Shown here: piece by piece, positions 45,872 to 57,160 of the stretch
How the letters are laid out: each line of letters starts with the position of its first letter
Position numbering within the stretch: the stretch's first letter is position 1
Assembly: GCF_001648175.1 (NCBI RefSeq)
Contig: NZ_CP015243.1
Location: 4,216,001 to 4,280,000, forward strand
Origin: Halotalea alkalilenta
GTDB taxonomy: Bacteria > Pseudomonadota > Gammaproteobacteria > Pseudomonadales > Halomonadaceae
Direction: 5' to 3'
DNA: 64,000 nt
Position numbers and translations under genes: made by a program
Notes under the pieces: generated by a model
Database searches by the model: none
Seen by the model: the letters and a program-made list of their open reading frames with translations, nothing else
Told to the model about the DNA's origin: nothing

Positions 45872-46972
45872 ATGACCGTAGAATTCATCAGCGCCAGCTA
45901 TGCGAATGCCTCGACCGATCTCGACCCCAGGCCCGGCGCACCGCTCGACCCTGCCTATTTTGCGCGCTATGCGCGGACGCTGGATGAGATCGGCTTCAAC
46001 TATACGCTGTTACCTTATCATTCATCTTCCTTCGATCCTTTCACGCTGGGGGCGACCGTCATCGCCCATACGAAGTCCATCAGTCCCATCATCGCGCTTC
46101 GTCCGAACACCGTCTATCCGACCGTCGCGGCCAAGGCTCTGGCTACGCTTGACCAGTTGAGCGGCGGCCGCGTCGTGGTCCACTTCATCGCCGGAGGGGA
46201 CGCCATCGAGCAGGCCCGTGAGGGTGATTTCCTCACCAAGGAAGAGCGCTATGCGCGCACCGAGGAATACATCCGTATCCTGCGGCGGGCCTGGCAGTCG
46301 TCCGAGCCCTTCGATTTCGATGGAAAGTACTACCAGTTCAAAGGGTTCAGCAATGCAGTCCTGCCGGTGAATGGCACCATCCCGGTGTCGCTCGGCGGCT
46401 CTTCCGACGACGCCTACCGGGTCGGCGGCTCGCTCGCCGATATCTTTGGACTCTGGGGTGAACCGCTCAAGGAAACGAAGGAGCAGATCGGCCGCATCCA
46501 CGAGGCTGCGGCAAGGGCCGGCCGCAAGGATCGTCCACGCATCTGGGTGACCTTCCGACCGATCATCGCCGAAACCGACGATCTCGCCTGGGCGAAGGCG
46601 CATCGGGTACTGGAGAAGCTCAAGGCGAATCATGCCAAGGGCGCACCAACGCGGCCGCTTTCCGGCGGTCCGCCACAGAATGTCGGCTCTCAGCGCCTGC
46701 TCGCGATCGCCTCGCGCGGCGAGGTGCAGGATCGGGCGCTGTGGTATCCCACGGTGACGGCCACCAATGCACGCGGCGCTTCCACGGCACTGGTCGGTTC
46801 GCCACAGACGATCGCGGATTCCATCCTCGACTACGTCGATCTGGGCGCGGAGCTGATTTCGATCCGCGGCTACGACAATCTCAACGACGCCGTCGACTAC
46901 GGCCGTTATGTGCTGCCGCTCGTCCGGGCGGAGCTTACCCGACGCACCGGCAAAGATTACGCCTATGCCTGA
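45872..46972 (+). CDS. LLM-class flavin-dependent monooxygenase (SsuD-like)
   Basis: 366 residues. Luciferase-like TIM-barrel flavoprotein: YARTLDEIGFNYTLLPYH, RPNTVYPTVAAKALATLDQL and SGGRVVVHFIAGGD resemble alkanesulfonate monooxygenase SsuD, which releases sulfite from sulfonates using reduced FMN. No flavin reductase gene is nearby. The next genes encode a peptide-type ABC importer, so it probably oxidises the imported compound (a sulfonate or related heteroatom compound). Substrate not determinable. Confidence 0.85.
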   Translation: MTVEFISASYANASTDLDPRPGAPLDPAYFARYARTLDEIGFNYTLLPYHSSSFDPFTLGATVIAHTKSISPIIALRPNTVYPTVAAKALATLDQLSGGRVVVHFIAGGDAIEQAREGDFLTKEERYARTEEYIRILRRAWQSSEPFDFDGKYYQFKGFSNAVLPVNGTIPVSLGGSSDDAYRVGGSLADIFGLWGEPLKETKEQIGRIHEAAARAGRKDRPRIWVTFRPIIAETDDLAWAKAHRVLEKLKANHAKGAPTRPLSGGPPQNVGSQRLLAIASRGEVQDRALWYPTVTATNARGASTALVGSPQTIADSILDYVDLGAELISIRGYDNLNDAVDYGRYVLPLVRAELTRRTGKDYAYA

Positions 46973-47348
46973 CCACCACGGCCGGGCTGGATCGCGCGAC
47001 GCGGGGATCGATCTTGCCGGCGTTCGCCTTGGCGACCATCTATCCCGGCTTTCCCGTTTTCCCAGACCGGGCGTTTCAATGCACTTGCCGGCGAGATCGA
47101 TCCGCTGCTGGTAGGCGGCGTTCAACAACTCTGTCCCGATGCTGTCCGATCGCGCCCCGCAGGAAAACACGGTGATTCCGCTACTCGGGGGTAACTTCCT
47201 TCGTCACCCGGACCGGGGAGTCCGCCGTCGTGGAAGGAAACGAGCGCGCGTAATTCGCGGCCATTGCGGATGAACGATTTCCAGACCGGCGATGATCATC
47301 GCCGCCGCTGGCACCAGACCCAAACCGAACCATCAGGATCTCTACTAA
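46973..47348. other. Gap between monooxygenase and binding-protein genes
   Basis: 376 bases with no intact gene. Short open stretches on the minus strand (ELLNAAYQQRIDLAGKC near 47120; ANYARSFPSTTADSPVRV near 47230) look protein-like but are interrupted and unrecognised. They may be relics of a gene lost from the cluster. Confidence 0.4.
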
Positions 47349-49001
47349 ATGACCAAGCGCTCTTCTCTGTTTTCCCTTTCCCGGCGCCGCATGATGATCA
47401 TGACATCCACGTTGGCGACCGCTGCGCTGGTGGCAATGGCGGGCTTCACACCGGCCCAGGGTGCCGACGATCCGCGCAATGGCGGTGACATCGTCTTCCT
47501 CATCGACTCGCTGGGCGACACCTGGATCCCGAACAATAGCGCGATCTCCAGCTTCCAGGGGCATATCTGGGGCCATGTGACCGACAAGCTGGTCTACGTC
47601 GACGCCAAAGGCGAGGCCAGCCCTTGGATCGCCGAAAGCTGGGAGCAGAACGACGACGCCACCGAATTCACCCTCCACCTCAAGCGCGGCGTGACCTTCT
47701 CCGATGGCACCCTACTCGACGCCTCGGCCGTCGTCGCCAACCTCGACATCTGGTACGCCGGGCGCACGAACGAGGGCATCAACCCGATCGGCCTTTTCCC
47801 GAAAACCTACGACCGCGCCGAAGCGGTCGATGAAACCACGGTGAAGGTCTTCTTCACCGCGCCGACGCTCGGCTTCATCCCGACACTCGGCTACCACGGC
47901 TCTATCCTCATCTCGCCGAAGACCCTCGAGCAGCCCGCCGCCGAGCAGGCTGACCTGGGCAAGACTTCCGGCAGTGGCCCATACGTGATCGACTCCTGGA
48001 GGGAGGGCGACTTCGTCAAGCTGGTCAAGCGCGATGACTACAACTGGGGCCCCGAGGCGGTTGGCCACACCGGCCCCGCCTTTCTCGACTCGATCACCTA
48101 CAAGCTGGTGTCCGAGCAGTCGCTGCGAGTCGCCTCCGTCCAGGCCGGCCAGGCCGATGTCGCCTACAACGCCTCGCCACAGGAGCTGCAATCCCTCAAA
48201 GAGGAGGGCTTCACCACCGCGACGCCCCGCTACCTCGGCTTCGTGAACGGCTGGGCCATCAATACCCAACAAGCGCCGTATGACGACGTGAAGGTGCGCC
48301 AAGCGCTTCAGGCCGGCATTGATCGCCAAGAGATCATCGACACCGTCTACACACCCGACTGGTTGATGCCGCAGTCCCTCATCCAGAGCAACGTGCCCGG
48401 GGTGACCGATCAAAGCGACCTGCTGGCCTACGATCCCGAAAAGGCCGAGAGGCTCCTCGATGAAGCGGGCTGGACCAGGGGCCCCGACGGCATCCGCACC
48501 AAGAACGGCGAACAGCTGACGCTGACTGTTCACCCCAATCCCTATCTCGCGACCGCCAGATCGGTCGACGAACTCATTGCCCAGCAGCTCGGCAGAATCG
48601 GCTGGAAGGTCGACATCCGCGCCTACGATGTCGTGACCTTTGGCGAGAGAGTCCGGTTTGGTCGCCCAGGCGTGCCGGCCTACGAAGTGACGCGCAGCTT
48701 CATCGATGCCGGCACCGTGGCCAGCATCCTGACCAGCGCCAACAACGCAGAGAACTGGTTCGCCCTCGACGAGCGCGACGAAAAGCTGAACGAGCTGCGC
48801 GACAGCATCGCCAGTGCCGGCTCCCACGAGGTCCGCGATCCGCTCTTGGACGAGTTGCAGAAATACGTCCTGGAGCAGGGCTACTTCATTCCGCGCACGC
48901 AGATCGTCCAGCGGATCTACGTGCAATCCCCGAGGCTCACCGGCGAGGTCTACAACGGCGTGGCCTACGCGAGCTATTACACCGCCACGCTGAACGACTG
49001 A
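47349..49001 (+). CDS. Peptide/opine/nickel-type ABC transporter substrate-binding protein (SBP family 5)
   Basis: 550 residues. Signal peptide with a double-Arg start and hydrophobic core, cleaved near residue 38 (PAQGADDPR). The SBP5 fold is clear: YVDAKGEASPWIAESWE, FTLHLKRGVTFSDG, YDDVKVRQALQAGIDRQEI. Binds the solute for the two permeases that follow 34 bases later. In the context of an LLM monooxygenase the ligand need not be a peptide. Confidence 0.9.
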   Translation: MTKRSSLFSLSRRRMMIMTSTLATAALVAMAGFTPAQGADDPRNGGDIVFLIDSLGDTWIPNNSAISSFQGHIWGHVTDKLVYVDAKGEASPWIAESWEQNDDATEFTLHLKRGVTFSDGTLLDASAVVANLDIWYAGRTNEGINPIGLFPKTYDRAEAVDETTVKVFFTAPTLGFIPTLGYHGSILISPKTLEQPAAEQADLGKTSGSGPYVIDSWREGDFVKLVKRDDYNWGPEAVGHTGPAFLDSITYKLVSEQSLRVASVQAGQADVAYNASPQELQSLKEEGFTTATPRYLGFVNGWAINTQQAPYDDVKVRQALQAGIDRQEIIDTVYTPDWLMPQSLIQSNVPGVTDQSDLLAYDPEKAERLLDEAGWTRGPDGIRTKNGEQLTLTVHPNPYLATARSVDELIAQQLGRIGWKVDIRAYDVVTFGERVRFGRPGVPAYEVTRSFIDAGTVASILTSANNAENWFALDERDEKLNELRDSIASAGSHEVRDPLLDELQKYVLEQGYFIPRTQIVQRIYVQSPRLTGEVYNGVAYASYYTATLND

Positions 49002-49035
49002 GCACCGGCATCCGAGCGAAATGAGGAGGAATCCA

Positions 49036-50037
49036 ATGAGCAACGCCTACTCGGTCTATGTCACCAAGCGCCTCCTCCAGTCCGTCGTCGTCATCCTGCT
49101 GGCCTATGTCTTTACCTTCATCGTCGTCAGCATCCTCCCGGGCGACCCCGTTACCAACGTCCTGCGCGACCCCCAGAACGGATTCACCGAGGAGCAGATC
49201 AGGGAGATCATCGCCGCCCAGGGTCTGGACCAGCCGATCCCAGTCCAGTTGTGGTCATCCCTGTCCAGCTTCCTGACCGGCGACCTGGGCTTGTCGATGC
49301 GATCGAGTCGGCCCGTGGCAACCTTGATCGCCGAGGTGCTCCCCTCGACGCTAATCCTCGCCTCCTCGGCTCTGGGCGTCGCGCTGGTACTGGCATTCGC
49401 GGTCGCCTACGGAACCCAGTTCCTGCCCAAACGGTTCGGCCAGGACCTCCTGCGAGCCTTCCCGTCGCTGTTCCTGTCAGTACCCAACTTCGTGATCGGC
49501 CTGGTGCTGATCCATCTCTTCGGCTTCCAGCTCGGGCTCTTCCGGGTGATCGAGCCCAACAGCTTTTGGGCGACCTTTTTCGCAGCGATCGCGCTCGGCA
49601 TCCCGGTCTCGGCACAGATCGCCGAGGTACTGATCGCGAACCTCGACAACGAGTCGCGACAAGAGTACGCCACCGTCGCGCGCGGCCGCGGTCTCAGGCG
49701 GGCACGCCTCTTCGCCAAGCACTTGCTCAAGCCATCCTCGCTCCCGGTGGTCACCGTCGTCGCGCTCACCATCGGCGAGCTGCTCGGCGGCTCGCTGATC
49801 ACCGAGACGGTCTTCGGCCGCACCGGCGTTGGCAGCCTGGTACAGCGTTCGGTGGCGATGCAGGACCTGCCTGTTCTGCAGGCAATCGTCTCGCTGGCGG
49901 CGGTGGTCTTCGTGCTCATCAATCTGATCGCAGATCTGGTCTATCCGCTGCTCGACCCGCGCGTGAAGCTCGTCGGCGGCACAAGACACCGCGGTGCAAC
50001 GTCGACAGAGCCCCTACAGACACTCCCCGGACGGTGA
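49036..50037 (+). CDS. ABC transporter permease (DppB type)
   Basis: 333 residues from ATG 49036, with GAGGAGG upstream; ATG 49021 is rejected. About six helices; PGDPVTNVLRDP periplasmic signature; EAA loop (RQEYATVARGRGLRRARLFA); TETVFGRTGVGSLVQRS near the end. An extra polar C-terminal tail (GGTRHRGATSTEP) is unusual for proteobacterial DppB and recalls actinobacterial or rhizobial relatives. Confidence 0.9.
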   Translation: MSNAYSVYVTKRLLQSVVVILLAYVFTFIVVSILPGDPVTNVLRDPQNGFTEEQIREIIAAQGLDQPIPVQLWSSLSSFLTGDLGLSMRSSRPVATLIAEVLPSTLILASSALGVALVLAFAVAYGTQFLPKRFGQDLLRAFPSLFLSVPNFVIGLVLIHLFGFQLGLFRVIEPNSFWATFFAAIALGIPVSAQIAEVLIANLDNESRQEYATVARGRGLRRARLFAKHLLKPSSLPVVTVVALTIGELLGGSLITETVFGRTGVGSLVQRSVAMQDLPVLQAIVSLAAVVFVLINLIADLVYPLLDPRVKLVGGTRHRGATSTEPLQTLPGR

Positions 50038-50041
50038 CAGC

Positions 50042-50887
50042 ATGACCTTTTCCTCTACTTACCTCCGCCGCGTCACCGCGCCCCGTCGGCTGGCAGCCCT
50101 ACGGGTGCCGCCGACCGTCGCGCTCTCCTTCGCGGTCATCGCGCTCGTGGTCGCCTGGTCACTCGTGCCAAGCCTCTTCACCAACCACAGTCCAGTCAAT
50201 GGCGCGCCCGCCGACAAGCTGCTCGGCCCCAGTGCGGAGTACTGGTTCGGCACCGACCACTTGGGACGCGACCTCTACAGCCGCATCGTCCATGGCACAG
50301 CCTCTTCGGTGACCAGCGCGCTCATCGCCGTCGCCATCGGCTCCCTCGTCGGCGGCCTCGTCGGTCTGCTGGCCGGCTTCCTCGGTGGCTGGGTCGACAT
50401 CGTGCTCGCCCGCCTGGTCGACGTGCTGCTGGCGATTCCGAGCTTCCTGCTGGCCGTCATCGTCGTCACTGCGCTCGGCTTCAACAGCACGAACGCCGCC
50501 ATCGCGACCGGCGTCTCGGCGGTGGCCGTCTTTGCCCGGGTGATGCGCTCGGAGGTCATCAAGATCCGTCAGATGACGTTCGTCGAGGCGTCGTTCCTGC
50601 AGGGCGGCTCGCGCTGGCACATCCTCTGGCGCCACGTGCTGCCGAACGCATCGCGTTCGGTGCTCCCGCTCGCAGTGCTGCAATTCGGCCTGTCGATCCT
50701 GGTGATCGCCGGCCTTGCGTTCCTCGGTTACGGCGATCCACCGCCCGCCTCCGACTGGGGCCTGCTGATCTCGATCGGCAAGGACTACCTCAAATGGCCG
50801 TGGCTGGTATACGCACCCGCTCTAGTCACGATCGCGACAGTTCTCTCTGTGAATAGGATCAGCCGATGGCTCCGCAAGACAGACTGA
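50042..50887 (+). CDS. ABC transporter permease (DppC type)
   Basis: 281 residues from ATG 50042, four bases after the DppB-like stop. Contains FGTDHLGRDLYSRIVHG, the EAA loop (FVEASFLQGGSRWHILWRHV) and LGYGDPPPASDWG, the DppC C-terminal signature. Its 3' end overlaps the fused ATPase gene by 22 bases. Confidence 0.9.
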   Translation: MTFSSTYLRRVTAPRRLAALRVPPTVALSFAVIALVVAWSLVPSLFTNHSPVNGAPADKLLGPSAEYWFGTDHLGRDLYSRIVHGTASSVTSALIAVAIGSLVGGLVGLLAGFLGGWVDIVLARLVDVLLAIPSFLLAVIVVTALGFNSTNAAIATGVSAVAVFARVMRSEVIKIRQMTFVEASFLQGGSRWHILWRHVLPNASRSVLPLAVLQFGLSILVIAGLAFLGYGDPPPASDWGLLISIGKDYLKWPWLVYAPALVTIATVLSVNRISRWLRKTD

Positions 50888-52557
50888 CCGCCACCCTCAC
50901 CTGTGCAGAGACCAACGGGCCGACGCCGCGGCAAGCCGATGCTCCAGCGGACAGCCCACTGCTCCGGGTTGACGGTCTGTCGGTCTGTTATGGGCCGCAA
51001 GAGGTCGTCACCGAGGTTGGATTCGAACTGGGCCGCGGCAGGAGCCTGGCCCTCATCGGGGAGTCCGGCTCGGGCAAGTCGACCATCGCCCGTGCGGTGC
51101 TGCGCCTGCTTCCCGCCGGGGGACGGACCACCGGCCGCGTAGCGTTCGATGGCCAGGAGCTGTTAGCGCTCTCAGAGCGTCGTTTCCGACCACTTAGAGG
51201 CCGTGCCATCGGGTTCGTGCCGCAGGACCCCGGCAACTCGCTCAATCCAGTGCGGACGATCGGCGCCCAGGCACAGGAGGCGGCCGCGCTCCTCGACGGA
51301 TCCGGCAAGGCCGTCCGCAAGGCGCTTATCCTCGAGACCTTCGCCCAGGTCGGGCTCGACAACCCCGGGCGAGTTTACGACTCCTACCCGCATCAGCTGT
51401 CCGGCGGCATGCTGCAACGCGTGCTGATCGGTCTGGCGGTCCTGCCGCGTCCGGCCCTGCTGGTCGCGGACGAACCAACCTCCGCGCTCGACGTCACGAT
51501 CCAGAAGCGGATCCTCGATCTGCTTTCACGGTTGCAACACGAACTCCATATCAGTCTGCTGCTCATCACCCACGACCTGGCGATCGCGGCCGAGCGGGCG
51601 GACTCGCTGGTGGTGCTCAAGGATGGCGTGGTCCAGGAAGCCGGCCGGACCGCGGCGGTCTTTTCCTCGCCGGCGTCGGCATATGCGAAGAAGCTGCACG
51701 CTGACGTCCCGGCGCTCAACCCTGACCGCTTCGCCGAGCTGCGCGACACTGGCTTCCATCGTCGCGGGGCCGATGCCGGCGAAACACCGAAGATCGAGGT
51801 CAATGCCGTCACCAAGACCTTCACGGTCGACGGGGAGACGATGACCGCCGTCGATGCTGTGTCGTTCACCGTTCCGGCAGGCACTACGCATGCGCTGGTC
51901 GGCGAGTCGGGCTCCGGCAAGACAACGACGATCCGCTTGCTGCTCGGGCTTGAAGAACCCGACACCGGGGACATCTCGGTCGCCGGCGAGCAGGTCACAG
52001 GTCGCACGCACGAGTCCCTGCGCGCGGTGCGCCGCCATCTCCAGCTCGTCTACCAGAATCCATTCACCTCACTCGACCCGACCTGGAAAGTCGAGCAGCT
52101 GGTGCGCGAGCCGCTGGACCAATTCAGAATCGGGACCGCTAAGGAGCGGGCCGAGCGGGTTCGCGAGGCATTGGCCAGCGTCGGGCTTGGCGAGCACCTG
52201 CTCTCGCGTAATCCGGGAGCCCTGTCCGGCGGCCAGCGCCAGCGCGTGGCCATCGCCCGTGCGCTGGTCCTCAAACCCGACGTGATCGTGCTCGACGAGC
52301 CCACCTCCGCGCTTGACGTCAGCGTCCAGGCCGACATCGTGGAGGTGCTGCTCTCGCTACAGACCGAGCTGGGCCTGACCTATGTGTTCGTCTCCCACGA
52401 CCTCGCGCTGGTACGCCAGCTCGCCCACACCGTCTCGGTGATGCACCGTGGGCGCGTCGTCGAACACGGGACCGTCAGCGATATCTTCGACAACCCGCAG
52501 CAGCGCTATACCGTGTCGTTACTGGAGTCGATCCCGTCCGGTGTGAGAGCACTGTGA
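50866..52557 (+). CDS. Fused ABC transporter ATPase (DppD-DppF type)
   Basis: 563 residues with two ABC domains: Walker [10 protein letters not shown] near 65 and GESGSGKTT near 345; signatures LSGGMLQRV and [10 protein letters not shown]; Walker B in each with DEPTSALD. The first signature reads LSGGM where LSGGQ is usual. Completes an importer parallel to, but not closely similar to, the Opp system at the start of the window. Confidence 0.9.
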   Translation: MAPQDRLTATLTCAETNGPTPRQADAPADSPLLRVDGLSVCYGPQEVVTEVGFELGRGRSLALIGESGSGKSTIARAVLRLLPAGGRTTGRVAFDGQELLALSERRFRPLRGRAIGFVPQDPGNSLNPVRTIGAQAQEAAALLDGSGKAVRKALILETFAQVGLDNPGRVYDSYPHQLSGGMLQRVLIGLAVLPRPALLVADEPTSALDVTIQKRILDLLSRLQHELHISLLLITHDLAIAAERADSLVVLKDGVVQEAGRTAAVFSSPASAYAKKLHADVPALNPDRFAELRDTGFHRRGADAGETPKIEVNAVTKTFTVDGETMTAVDAVSFTVPAGTTHALVGESGSGKTTTIRLLLGLEEPDTGDISVAGEQVTGRTHESLRAVRRHLQLVYQNPFTSLDPTWKVEQLVREPLDQFRIGTAKERAERVREALASVGLGEHLLSRNPGALSGGQRQRVAIARALVLKPDVIVLDEPTSALDVSVQADIVEVLLSLQTELGLTYVFVSHDLALVRQLAHTVSVMHRGRVVEHGTVSDIFDNPQQRYTVSLLESIPSGVRAL

Positions 52558-52638
52558 ACCAGGTGGGATCCGGGCTTGGCGCCATCCCCCCCTCCGTTCG
52601 TCCCGAGGGCGAGGAACGAGCATCGAGGGACAGGCTTT

Positions 52639-52664
52639 CCTTGAACCGGCCTTCCGGTTCAAGG
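52639..52664. other. Perfect hairpin after the ABC cluster
   Basis: CCTTGAACCGG (52639-52649) pairs with CCGGTTCAAGG (52654-52664) over a CCTT loop, about 80 bases past the ATPase stop. No T tract. Possible 3'-end structure of the operon. Confidence 0.5.
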
Positions 52665-52683
52665 TCCACGCGCAGGGTCGCCA

Positions 52684-53037
52684 TGGCACAGGCGGCAGAC
52701 CGGGAGCACACCCGGGCGCTATGGAAGCAGATCGAGAAGCAGATCAATGTTTCCGCCACATTCATGGGATACATTGGCGGCGGCAATTTCCACGATATTT
52801 TTGCCGTCGACCCTGACAGCCTCGAAGAGTTGCAACAAGTCGTCGAAATCAACTCCCGTAGCTAGACCACGCTCTACCGGTAAGCGGCATCTGCGCCGGC
52901 GAACATCGTATGGACACGGCAGGATCGATTATCTAAAGCGTAAATATGGAGAGGTGGCTATCGCGGTCATGCGGGTCATCAAAGGGGCCATCGATCCCCA
53001 GGGTTTAATGAATCCGGGCAAGCTTTTAATCCCATAG
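52684..53037 (+). pseudogene. 3' remnant of an FAD-linked oxidase (GlcD/D-lactate dehydrogenase type)
   Basis: One frame reads ATFMGYIGGGNFHDIFAVDP, corresponding to the GHVGDGNFH motif of FAD-linked oxidases, up to a stop at 52865. ICAGEH follows in another frame and then YGHGRIDYLKRKYGE to IDPQGLMNPGKLLIP in a third. Together this is the normal C-terminus (TGEHGIG to MNPGKLL) broken by at least two frameshifts, with the FAD-binding N-terminal two thirds missing. Confidence 0.75.
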
Positions 53038-53157
53038 ACTTAAAATCATACGTTAATAGCCATCGGGACGGCTTCAATTTCATTATTAAACATCATGGCA
53101 TCAACGGATATCGCTGAACGCAAACTTTCAAATCCAGCCCCGGCGATAAAGTCATCG

Positions 53158-53185
53158 AAAAAGCCCGGTCGGTCGGACCGGGCTT
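53158..53185 (-). terminator. Rho-independent terminator of the ilvIHC unit
   Basis: AAGCCCGGTC (53161-53170) pairs with GACCGGGCTT (53176-53185); on the minus strand it runs into TTTTT. It starts six bases after the ilvC stop. Confidence 0.85.
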
Positions 53186-53190
53186 CGCTT

Positions 53191-54774
<1,584 letters not shown>

Positions 54775-54775
<1 letters not shown>

Positions 54776-56508
54776 CAGGTTCTCTCCGTCTTGGACAGCA
54801 GCATGTCGTTCATCGCCCCGAGCGGTACCTGCATCGGGTAGACGTGCTCGCGCGGGTCGACGTGGATGTCGAGGAAGACCATCTCGTTTCTGTCACGGAA
54901 GGCTTCGTCGAGCGCGCCCTCGAGCTCCTCTGCGCGGGTCACGGTGATCGCCTTGAAGCCATACGCCTCGAACAGCTTATGGAAGTCCGGCAGCGATTCC
55001 ATGTAGGACTGAGCGTGGCGGGCCTTGTAGTTGAGGTCCTGCCACTGCCGCACCATGCCGAGCGACTGGTTGTTCAAGTTGACGATCTTCACCGCGATGC
55101 CGAACTGCCGGCAGGTGGAGAGCTCCTGCATCATCATCTGGAAGCTGCCCTCGCCGGTGAACAGCACTACCTGCTCCTCGGGGAAGTTGAGCTTCACACC
55201 CATCGCCGCGGGCAGGCCGAAGCCCATGGTGCCGAGACCGCCCGAGGTGATGAACCGATGGGGTTTGTTGAACTTGTAGTACTGGGCCGCGAACATCTGG
55301 TGCTGGCCGACGTCGGTGGCGACGAAAGCATCGCCCTGGGTCGCGCGGTGCACCGCCTCGACCACCTGCTGGGGCTTGAGCAACTCGTCCTGGGCCGCGG
55401 GCTCGTAGAGCCGACCGGCGCGGCTCGCACGCCAGGCGTCGATCCGCTCCCACCAGGGCGCGAGCTGCTGCTCCCGCGTGGTGACGTCCTTCTCGCGATC
55501 GCCGAGCAGACCGAGCATCTCGTTGAGCACGCTGGCAGCCGCACCGACGATCGGTACATCGGTGGGCACGGTCTTGGAAATCGAGCTGGGATCGATGTCG
55601 ATGTGGATGATCTTGGCGGTCGGGCAGAACTTGGCGACGTTGTTGGTCACCCGGTCGTCGAAGCGCGCGCCCACGCAGAAGATCAGGTCCGCATGATGCA
55701 TCGCCTGGTTGGCTTCGAAGCTGCCGTGCATCCCGGGCCAGCCGAGGCACTGGCGGTCGTTCTGGGGATAGGCGCCAATGCCCATCAGCGAGGTGATCAC
55801 CGGGAGCCCCAAGCGCTTGGCGAGGTCGGTGAGCGCATCGCTCGCCTCTCCGGTGATCACGCCACCACCCGCGAACACCACCGGCCGGCGCGCCTCGAGG
55901 ATCAGCTCGATCGCCTTCTTGATCTGCCCGCCGTGGCCGCGGAATGCCGGGTTGTAGGAGCGGATCTTGACCTTTTTCGGATAGACGTACTCATAGCGCT
56001 CGGTCGGCGCAGTCATATCCTTGGGAATGTCGACCACCACCGGCCCCGGACGGCCCGAAGCGGCGATATAGAACGCCTTCTTCAACACCGTGGGAATGTC
56101 CGAGGGATAGCGGATCGAGAAGCTGTGCTTCACGATCGGCCGGGTCACGCCGACGATGTCGGTTTCCTGGAAGGCATCCTCACCGATCAGGTGGCTTGCG
56201 ACCTGGCCGCACAGCACCACCATCGGGATCGAATCCATGTAGGCAGTGGCGATGCCCGTTACCGCATTGGTCGCACCGGGCCCCGAGGTCACCAGCACCA
56301 CCCCGGGTTTACCGGTGGCGCGAGCGTAGCCATCGGCCATGTGAGTGGCGGCCTGTTCGTGGCGAACCAGGATGTGTTTGACGGCTTCCTGACGGAACAG
56401 CGCATCGTAGATGTGAAGCGCTGCGCCACCCGGATAGCCATAGATGTACTCGACGCCTTCGTCTTTCAGAAAGCGCGCGATCATGTCTGCGCCGGAAAGC
56501 AATTCCAC
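54775..56508 (-). CDS. ilvI: Acetolactate synthase large (catalytic) subunit
   Basis: 577 residues from the GTG at 56508 (AGAGGA 8 bases upstream, and alignment of VELLSGADMIARFLKDEG with E. coli IlvI); an open extension to 56556 is rejected. A ThDP enzyme: catalytic Glu in LVRHEQAATHMADGYAR, FAD region FVATDVGQHQMFAAQ, and the ThDP-binding GEGSFQMMMQEL. Condenses pyruvate units for branched-chain amino acids. Confidence 0.96.
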
Positions 56509-57160
56509 GGATGAATCCTCTTGAGGTCTCGATCGCAATCGCGATGCAGTACGCATCGGAGTTCGAGGGCGGATGACCGCCTGTCACACGCCCTGGGCGC
56601 ATGACACCTGATCGCCACAATGGCTGGACCTGGGGTCGGGGAAGAGCGCGCGCCACCATCGCAAGATGGTGGACGCGCGGCTTGCCACCCATGGCCCGGT
56701 AGGGCCTGCTCTCTCATGCGCAAGGCCGAGGGGGAGCTGTTCGGGAGGAAGGCGGGTGACGCCGTGGCCCGATGTAGGTCCTTTGACGAGCGAACGGTCG
56801 GTCAACCGCTGCAATGCTTGGCGGGGGGATTGCCCGCTCGCCATGCATGCTCGCAATCAGGAGGCTGCTAGACTCTACGACCCAAAAGAAAGTGTCAACA
56901 TATAGCGCGCCATGCGCACAACATAAGCACGATTACCCAAATAAAACACAAAAAAGGAAACATTATCCCCCAATCAATGAAAAACCGGCATTATATTGCA
57001 GAGCAAAATTCGCTTTTCCCGCCCTGGATCAGCCCTCTCCGCTGAGCGGACGCTTGCCTATCCTGACTTTGGTCGAAGCGTTCCCGTACTACGCGCTAAG
57101 ATGATGGCTCGGGCGTAGACAGCGAGCGCCCGAGCCCGCTTTCGCGCCCGGAGGATAGCC
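56509..57160. other. Divergent region between ilvI and treF
   Basis: 652 bases, no gene supported. On the minus strand it holds a strong hairpin at 56648-56678 (GCGCG plus CCACCATC/GATGGTGG with one bulged base), in the ilvI leader, without a T tract. I found no leader peptide enriched in Leu, Ile and Val, so classical attenuation is not supported. The 56880-57010 part is AT-rich and presumably holds the treF promoter. Confidence 0.5.
56872..56898 (-). promoter_or_regulatory. Possible promoter for ilvIHC
   Basis: On the minus strand a perfect -35 TTGACA (56893-56898) and a weak -10 TAGAGT (56872-56877) are separated by 15 bases, shorter than ideal. It would give a leader of about 360 bases. 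Confidence 0.35.

Noticed and set aside
46022..49043. Long minus-strand open frames opposite the monooxygenase and binding-protein genes
   Set aside because: The plus-strand genes are complete with signal peptide and family motifs; the minus frames are Arg/Asp-rich shadows.
54844..56514. A 556-codon plus-strand open frame opposite ilvI
   Set aside because: Same effect: antisense to a complete acetolactate synthase gene, no recognisable motif.
56584..56856. Leader peptide for attenuation of ilvIHC
   Set aside because: Short open frames in the leader are not enriched in Leu, Ile or Val and the hairpin lacks a T tract.
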